A stretch of 64,000 nt of DNA. Source: JAQVOO01 sp964524755. GTDB lineage: Bacteria; Spirochaetota; Spirochaetia; Sphaerochaetales; Sphaerochaetaceae. Within the stretch, counting starts at the first letter, position 1, and every line of letters starts with the position of its first letter. Of the stretch, positions 59,242 to 64,000 are shown piece after piece. The notes under the pieces were generated by a model. The model did no database searches. It was given only the letters and a program-made list of their open reading frames with translations, and was not told the origin of the DNA. The stretch is from assembly GCA_964524755.1 (NCBI GenBank), contig CAZGDR010000002.1:13142-77141 (forward strand), in the 5' to 3' direction. The translations under genes were made by a program, and so were the position numbers.

Positions 59242-60012
59242 ATGGGATGGATAGGTAAACTAATTGGGGGTGCCATCGGACTCGCTATTGGCGGGCCGTT
59301 GGGCATGATTGGTGGAATTGCTTTCGGCAATTTGTTTGACCGTGCTGATCAGATGAGTGGACCTCGGATTGATTCTGCTGGGTCTTTCACCGCTCAGCAG
59401 CAATCACAGATGGTATTCTTTGTAGGTGCTTTTTCAATGCTGGCCCGTATTGCCACTGTTGATGGGCGGTTATTACCTGAAGAACAACGTAAAGTTGAAG
59501 AATTTATCCAACATGACTTAAAACTTGATCTTCAAAGCAGGCAGGCTGCCTTACGCGTTTTTAATGCCGCATTGACTGGAGGCGGTACTTTCGAGCAATT
59601 TGCAACGCAGTTCTATCAAAACTTTGCCCATGAACCAGCTATTTTAGAATTGATGGTTGATGTGTTAGTGCGTGTAGCGGCGGCCGATGGAACCATTGAT
59701 AGCGCTGAAGAGCGTCTCATTGAACTAGCTGCTAGGATATTTAGAATTTCAGATTCTCTCCTAGCTAGCATTATGCGACGTTATAGCGGAATTGCAGCTT
59801 CGCCTTCTAAAGCTTATGCTGTGTTGGGACTACAACCAGATGCTTCCGTCGATGATATTAAGAAAGCCTATCGGAAACTCAGTATTGAATTCCATCCTGA
59901 TTCAATTGCCTCAAAAGGATTGCCCGAGGAATTTACTAACTTTGCTGCCGAGAAATTCCGTTCTATCCAAGAAGCTTACGATATCATTAAAAAAGAACGC
60001 TCAATAGTATAA
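59242..60012 (+). CDS. TerB and J-domain protein (DjlA-like co-chaperone)
   Basis: A 256-residue protein with a glycine-rich hydrophobic N-terminus (GKLIGGAIGLAIGGPLGMIGG), probably a membrane anchor. A TerB-like helical domain spans about 55-170, with duplicated DGRLLPEEQR and DGTIDSAEER motifs. A C-terminal J domain (about 190-250) contains the HPD tripeptide in IEFHPDSI. This order matches DjlA, an anchored DnaK co-chaperone. The HPD is intact, so it should stimulate DnaK. Confidence 0.88.
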   Translation: MGWIGKLIGGAIGLAIGGPLGMIGGIAFGNLFDRADQMSGPRIDSAGSFTAQQQSQMVFFVGAFSMLARIATVDGRLLPEEQRKVEEFIQHDLKLDLQSRQAALRVFNAALTGGGTFEQFATQFYQNFAHEPAILELMVDVLVRVAAADGTIDSAEERLIELAARIFRISDSLLASIMRRYSGIAASPSKAYAVLGLQPDASVDDIKKAYRKLSIEFHPDSIASKGLPEEFTNFAAEKFRSIQEAYDIIKKERSIV

Positions 60013-60033
60013 TAGATTTCACTGGACAGCTAA

Positions 60034-60064
60034 TTCTCCTTACCCTAGACTAGGGTAATACAAT
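60034..60064 (+). promoter_or_regulatory. MerR-type promoter with a 19-bp dyad spacer
   Basis: TTCTCC (60034-60039) and TACAAT (60059-60064) are separated by exactly 19 bp, and that spacer is a perfect palindrome, TTACCCTAGACTAGGGTAA (60040-60058). Over-long 19-bp spacers filled by a dyad are the hallmark of promoters untwisted by MerR-family activators. No MerR-family gene is in the window. Confidence 0.55.
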
Positions 60065-60083
60065 TGTATAGGAGGAATTCTTT

Positions 60084-61031
60084 ATGCATGTCGTCGTTCT
60101 TGGTGCAACAGGTCATATTGGAACCTATCTTATTCCTCGTCTGGTTGAAGCTGGTCACTCAGTTACTGCTGTCTCTAGAGGAGAGCGTAAACCTTATTTA
60201 GATCATCCCCATTGGCGGTTAGTACGTAAAATACACGTAGATAGAGACGCTTTGGAAGCTAAGAGAGAGTTTGGAAAACGCATTGCTCAAGAGAAGCCGG
60301 ATGTGGTGATTGATCTTATCTGTTTTACAAAGGAGAGTGCCAAACAACTCTGTGAAGCACTTGAAGGGAAGATCCAGCACTTTATTTCTTGTGGTTCAAT
60401 TTGGGTCCATGGCCCATCCGAAGTTGTTCCAACAACCGAAGATCAACCACGTTCAGCGATTGGAGAGTACGGTATTGGAAAAGCAGAAATAGAGGCGTAC
60501 TTACTTGAAAAAAGTAGAGTGGAATCTTTCCCCGCTACAATTATTCACCCTGGTCACATTGTAGGTCCTGGCTGGGCTCCGCTGAATCCTCAAGGCCATT
60601 TTAACAAAGCTGTGTGGAGTACTATAAAGCGTGGAGAGCCATTGATTCTGCCAAATTCTGGTTTGGAAACAGTCCATCATGTCCATGCTGATGATCTAGC
60701 TCAACTATTCATGTGCTGTCTGAATCGCCATAGTGCTTCTGTAGGGGAGAGCTTTCATGGTGTTTCTGCCAAAGCGGTAACCTTGAGGGGGTATGCTGCG
60801 TGGGCTTACCGTTATTTCGGGCAAAAGCCAAATCTAGAATTCTCTCCTGTAGAAGAATTGAAAGCCAAGCTATCGAAAGAAGATGCTTGGTTTACTATGG
60901 ATCACATCTCTAGGAGTCCTTGCTGTTCGATAGAAAAAGCAAAGAGTCTCTTAGGATATAATCCCCGCTATACTTCTTTTCAGGCTATCGATGAAGCTTT
61001 AGAGGCGATGATTAGACAAAAAGAGATTTGA
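60084..61031 (+). CDS. NAD(P)-dependent epimerase/dehydratase (extended SDR)
   Basis: A 315-residue SDR-fold protein. It has the N-terminal dinucleotide motif VVLGATGHIGTYL (TGxxGxxL), the catalytic Tyr-x3-Lys in YGIGKAEIEAYL, a Ser upstream in ISCGSIWVHG, and a hydrophobic sugar-binding end. The substrate is unknown. GGAGGAATTC precedes the ATG. The dyad promoter immediately upstream makes it look like an inducible, stand-alone gene. It is convergent with recR, 5 bp apart. Confidence 0.85.
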   Translation: MHVVVLGATGHIGTYLIPRLVEAGHSVTAVSRGERKPYLDHPHWRLVRKIHVDRDALEAKREFGKRIAQEKPDVVIDLICFTKESAKQLCEALEGKIQHFISCGSIWVHGPSEVVPTTEDQPRSAIGEYGIGKAEIEAYLLEKSRVESFPATIIHPGHIVGPGWAPLNPQGHFNKAVWSTIKRGEPLILPNSGLETVHHVHADDLAQLFMCCLNRHSASVGESFHGVSAKAVTLRGYAAWAYRYFGQKPNLEFSPVEELKAKLSKEDAWFTMDHISRSPCCSIEKAKSLLGYNPRYTSFQAIDEALEAMIRQKEI

Positions 61032-61036
61032 TAGCT

Positions 61037-61630
61037 TTATTCTGTGAAATCAACTCTACCACGCATTGATCGAGCTAACGTTAACCGATCAGCATACTCT
61101 AGGTCTCCTCCGATGGGGAGGCCAGAGGCTAGCCGTGAGATGGTAAGGGGTCTTCCTTTCAAAACATGCCGTAGATACATAGCGGTAGTATCGCCCTCTT
61201 CGGTAGGGTTTGTGGCTATGATAAGTTCTTGGAAAATTCCTTCATCCATTCTTTTTAATAGATTTGAGAAGTCAAGTTTATCGGGGCCAATTCCTTCTAA
61301 AGGAGACAATGCTCCACCCAAAACATGAAAGAGCCCATTATAGGCGCCACTGGCAACAATAGTGATTACATCCTGCGGTTGTTCAACTACACATAAAAGG
61401 GTGCGGTCGCGGTTAGGATCGTTGCAGATTGGACAAGGATCAGTTTCGGTAAAACTGCCGCAGATAGAACAGGGGAAAATTTTTGCCTGAATCGTTGCTA
61501 TCGATTCTGCTAGTAGTTTATTGTAGTGAGGGTCACTTTTAATTAAATGATAGGTGAGACGAGAGGCACTTTTAGGACCAATTCCAGGAAGTCTTGAGAG
61601 TTGTTTTATCAATGTTTCCAATGCGGTCAT
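61037..61630 (-). CDS. recR: Recombination protein RecR
   Basis: Component of RecFOR gap repair. The 197-residue product has an N-terminal helix-hairpin-helix (LSRLPGIGPKSASRLTYHL), a Cys4 zinc finger in CSICGSFTETDPCPICND, and a Toprim domain with the EGDTTAMYL stretch. The start overlaps the ybaB stop (ATGA). Part of the conserved dnaX-ybaB-recR operon. Confidence 0.96.
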   Translation of the reverse strand: MTALETLIKQLSRLPGIGPKSASRLTYHLIKSDPHYNKLLAESIATIQAKIFPCSICGSFTETDPCPICNDPNRDRTLLCVVEQPQDVITIVASGAYNGLFHVLGGALSPLEGIGPDKLDFSNLLKRMDEGIFQELIIATNPTEEGDTTAMYLRHVLKGRPLTISRLASGLPIGGDLEYADRLTLARSMRGRVDFTE

Positions 61631-61923
61631 ACAGGCATCCCACCTGCTAAGGATGTGGCTTGTGATTTCAGTTGTTCTTGAATGTCTTGAACAGCTCCAT
61701 TAAAGGCAGAAGCGATGAGAACTTCTAGAGTACTTATATCGCTGGGATCGACAACTTCTGGTGCAATATGGATAGATTGAACTTCCATCTTCCCATTGAT
61801 AGTTACCTCAACCATTCCGGCACCTGCGCTTCCAGTGGCACGTAATTGATCTAACTTAGACTGCATTTGCTGCATTTGAGATTGTAAGCTTTGCATATTT
61901 TTTATGAGGTCAAATGGATTCAT
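61627..61923 (-). CDS. YbaB/EbfC nucleoid-associated protein
   Basis: A 98-residue DNA-binding dimer. It has the coiled N-terminal NMQSLQSQMQQMQSKLDQL, a central VEVTINGKMEVQSIHI, and a helical end with FNGAVQDIQEQ. EbfC of Borrelia is the best-known spirochaete relative. It lies 18 bp after the dnaX stop and overlaps recR by 4 bp. Confidence 0.94.
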   Translation of the reverse strand: MNPFDLIKNMQSLQSQMQQMQSKLDQLRATGSAGAGMVEVTINGKMEVQSIHIAPEVVDPSDISTLEVLIASAFNGAVQDIQEQLKSQATSLAGGMPV

Positions 61924-61941
61924 GATTTCTCCTACGTATTA

Positions 61942-63539
61942 TCAATGTAATACTTCACCCCTAAAAAGGGTGGCAATGGTTTGGGCTATATTGTTAGTTG
62001 GTTTAACTTTTTCTATGTTAGGTTCTTTTCTTGTCTCTTCTTTGAGGAATTCGACGTTACCATCATATCTCGTATGGCGGAAAATAAGGGCACGCAAAGT
62101 TTTTTCATTCTGCTTGGCATTCTCGAGAGCATAATTAGAAGCAAAGATAAAATGGAGAGCTTTTTCATCTTGATATACATCTATGGCCTGACTTAATACC
62201 ATACCGACGGGATCTCGTTCAGCCGCTAATTCCTGAATTAATTCAGGTAACAGGGCTTTCGTGAATGGTTTAGGAGCAGCAGCTGGTTTNNNNNNNNNNN
62301 NNNNNNNNNNNNNNNNNNNNNNNNNNNNNNNNNNNNNNNNNNNNNNNNNNNNNNNNNNNNNNNNNNNNNNNNNNNNNNNNNNNNNNNNNAATCTCCCGAA
62401 CCAAGGGCAGCTTTTAATTGTTCTATTTTTTTAACCAGAGTTACAGAAGAAGCCATGTTGCGCAGGTTAGTTAAACGGCTGATGGCTAATTCTAGTTCAA
62501 AGCGTGGATTTAATGAGAATCGTATATCTCTATATAATTGTAAAAAAAGTTCTAAGGCCGCTTCTAGTTGTTCCTCGCTGTAAGCTTCTCTGATTAAAGC
62601 TGGGATCTGATTAATTTGTAAACCAAGTACCGATTCGTTGGTGATATTACGCCGAATAAGTAACAATGTTCGCATATATTCACCAAGATCTTTTACGCAT
62701 TGTTCAACAGAAACTCCGCTATCGAGAAGACCGTTTAACGCTTGCAAGGCCTGATCTGGATGTTCTAGAAGGAGTGCTTCAATAATAGCAGAGATTTTAT
62801 CAGTACCAGCTAAGCCTAGTTTCTGTTCAATTTTTTCGAGGGTGATCGTGTCCCCACTGAAGGCAAGGACTTGGTCAAACAACGTGTAAGCATCGCGCAT
62901 AGAACCTGTAGATTCTTTTGCAATCCAAAAGAGGGCTTCATCTTCAGCATTGACGCCAACTTCTTGAGCTGTTTCAGAAAGGACTTTTTTTATACTTTCT
63001 AATGGAATAAGTTGGAAATGAAATTGTTGGCAACGCGAACGTATTGTGGCTGGAACTTTTTGTGTCTCAGTGGTTGCGAAGATAAAGACAATATAAGAAG
63101 GGGGCTCTTCAATCGTTTTTAAAAGTGCATTAAAGGCACTAGTTGAGAGCATGTGTACTTCATCAATAATATAAATTTTATACCGGCAACTTTGTGGTGG
63201 GAATAAAACTTCATCTTTGATCACCCTGATATCGTTTACCGAAGTATTGCTGGCACCATCAATTTCAATTACATCAGGCGCATTCCCCCGGGTGATTTCT
63301 GTACAATTGGTACAAACACCACACGGATAAGGGGTAGGGCCCTGTTCGCAATTCAGAGCTTTGGCAAGAATTCTAGCTGCCGAGGTTTTGCCGACTCCTC
63401 TTGGACCACTGAATAGATAGGCATGGGCGGTTCGTCCCTGTTCTATTGAGTTTTTGATAGTTGAAACCACAAATTGTTGGCCCACTAGGCCATCGAAGAG
63501 TTGCGGTCTTTTTCGTGTAGCTGTTACTTCGTATGCCAT
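61942..63539 (-). CDS. dnaX: DNA polymerase III gamma/tau subunit, interrupted by the scaffold gap
   Basis: Clamp-loader ATPase. The N-terminal 380 residues (63539 down to 62390) have Walker A GPRGVGKTSAARIL, a zinc finger (Cys in NCEQG, YPCGVCTNC), Walker B YIIDEVHML and RSRCQQFHF. After the 100-N gap, the frame continues from 62289 as KPAAAPKPFTKALLPELIQEL through MVLSQAIDVYQDEKAL to a stop at 61942. This is an ordinary tau C-terminal part. The two sides are in different frames with exactly 100 N, so the gap length must be a multiple of three plus two, and the frame read through the N is false. Confidence 0.9.
62290..62389. other. Assembly gap (100 N)
   Basis: Exactly 100 unknown bases inside dnaX, the usual placeholder for a gap of unknown length. 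Confidence 0.99.
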
Positions 63540-63601
63540 TACTTCTCCACTGTCATTGGACAGACATGTAGACTATATCATGGGTACGTTAAAATGAAAA
63601 A

Positions 63602-63724
63602 CCCCCTTGGCTCCGATACATCGCCTGTGGCTCATCAATCGTTCGCTTGCCGCTGCTACCTTCCGGTCCTGACGGGGTTGGGCGAAGAGTGATAGCACAG
63701 AATCTATCATCAACACCAAGGGGG
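63602..63724 (-). ncRNA. ffs: 4.5S signal recognition particle RNA
   Basis: On the minus strand the RNA contains GTCAGGACCGGAAGGTAGCA, the conserved SRP apical loop region with a GGAA tetraloop and the asymmetric internal loop. The ends pair: CCCCCTTGG at the 5' side with CCAAGGGGG at the 3' side, followed by TTTTTC as a terminator. The length of about 123 nt indicates the short bacterial form without an Alu domain. It lies upstream of dnaX on the same strand, a common arrangement. Confidence 0.93.
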
Positions 63725-63730
63725 AAATAC

Positions 63731-63817
63731 GGAGAGAGAGGGATTCGAACCCTCGGAGCCCGGTTAGAGCCCACACCCCTTCCAAGGGTGCACCTTCGAC
63801 CGCTCGGACATCTCTCC
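63731..63817 (-). tRNA. tRNA-Ser (anticodon GGA)
   Basis: 87 nt with acceptor GGAGAGA / TCTCTCC, T-loop GGTTCGAATCC and a long serine-type variable arm. The anticodon loop TTGGAAG gives GGA, reading UCC and UCU. The CCA end is not encoded. Confidence 0.95.
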
Positions 63818-63845
63818 AAAGTCCTCATAAGGCGTAAAGCAAAAC

Positions 63846-63931
63846 GGAGAGAGAGGGATTCGAACCCTCGGTACCGAAAACGGTACAACGGATTTCGAAT
63901 CCGTCTCCTTCGACCACTCGGACATCTCTCC
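63846..63931 (-). tRNA. tRNA-Ser (anticodon CGA)
   Basis: 86 nt with the same acceptor stem and T-arm as its neighbour and a long variable arm containing GTACCGTTTTCGGTAC. The anticodon loop TTCGAAA gives CGA, reading UCG. The CCA end is not encoded. Confidence 0.95.
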
Positions 63932-63948
63932 AGCAGGGTCTCGCCTAA

Positions 63949-64000
63949 TGTAGCCAAGAGGATTCGAACCTCCGACCTCCAGATCCGCAATCTGATGCTC
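63949..64000 (-). tRNA. tRNA-Arg (anticodon GCG), 3' part, cut by the window end
   Basis: The visible part has the anticodon stem TCAGA / TCTGG around loop TTGCGGA, giving anticodon GCG. It continues into GGTCGGAGGTTCGAATCCTC, which is very like bacterial tRNA-Arg for CGN codons, and the 3' acceptor strand TGGCTAC plus A. The 5' half lies beyond base 64000. Confidence 0.8.

Noticed and set aside
61942..62202. Separate 86-residue gene downstream of dnaX
   Set aside because: It is the in-frame C-terminal end of dnaX once the N gap is accounted for; the frame is open upstream to the gap edge.
63573..63990. Minus-strand ORFs of 70 and 133 codons across the SRP RNA and tRNA genes
   Set aside because: They are translations of structural RNA genes with repeated tRNA-derived peptides.

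Overview
The window is a chromosomal replication-origin region of a low-to-mid GC bacterium, most likely an anaerobic or microaerophilic spirochaete (Treponema/Sphaerochaeta side of Spirochaetota). The inference rests on the gene set: dnaA-dnaN-recF-DUF721 next to rpmH-rnpA-yidC-jag, an Asp-type MurA, a cyclophilin-FKBP fusion, a DUF4416 protein, a flavodiiron protein and a putative lipoprotein with a relaxed lipobox. No 16S rRNA is present, so the phylum call is moderate. The genetic code is standard: TGA ends the metallopeptidase at 49242 and the SDR gene at 61031. One scaffold gap of 100 N (62290-62389) cuts dnaX.

Layout. 1-6.6 kb: 3' end of leuS, a small membrane-protein ORF interrupted by TGA, L-serine dehydratase, a putative lipoprotein, a DUF4416 protein, a DAHP synthase/prephenate dehydratase fusion, and nth. 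6.6-12.1 kb: the metH-metF methionine operon, a NIF3-C-terminal-like protein, and pth. 12.2-17.7 kb: a 1129-residue GH13 enzyme, a dicarboxylate/amino-acid symporter and an unknown membrane protein. 17.8-25 kb: an lgt-pepP-gpmI operon, an S41 protease and a sigma-54-type regulator without an HTH. 25.0-25.4 kb: a non-coding convergent gap with three perfect DnaA boxes.

25.4-41 kb is the origin core. murA, metK, jag, yidC, rnpA, rpmH, the DciA-like gene, recF, dnaN and dnaA lie on the minus strand. gyrB and gyrA lie on the plus strand. A DnaA-box cluster sits between dnaN and dnaA. Two perfect parS sites follow gyrA, then parA-parB, which together form the segregation system. 43-50.5 kb: the dual immunophilin, radA, an unexplained intergenic region with repeated hairpins, a TraB-family protein, a LysO-like exporter, a metallopeptidase and a flavodiiron protein. 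50.6-56.7 kb: PepD, NagA, a MATE transporter and a YgiQ radical-SAM protein on the minus strand. 56.7-61 kb: a lipid kinase, a six-hairpin glycosidase, a TerB/J-domain protein and an SDR protein under a MerR-type promoter. 61-64 kb: recR, ybaB, dnaX, the 4.5S SRP RNA and three tRNA genes on the minus strand.

Most of the window is housekeeping: replication, segregation, repair, translation and envelope functions. The most unusual elements are the duplicated box-plus-hairpin units at 45.5-45.9 kb, the DnaA-box cluster in a convergent gap at 25 kb, the TGA-interrupted small ORF at 1.1 kb, the paired hairpin-parS units at 41 kb, and the 19-bp dyad promoter at 60.0 kb. No CRISPR array, insertion sequence or prophage was seen.
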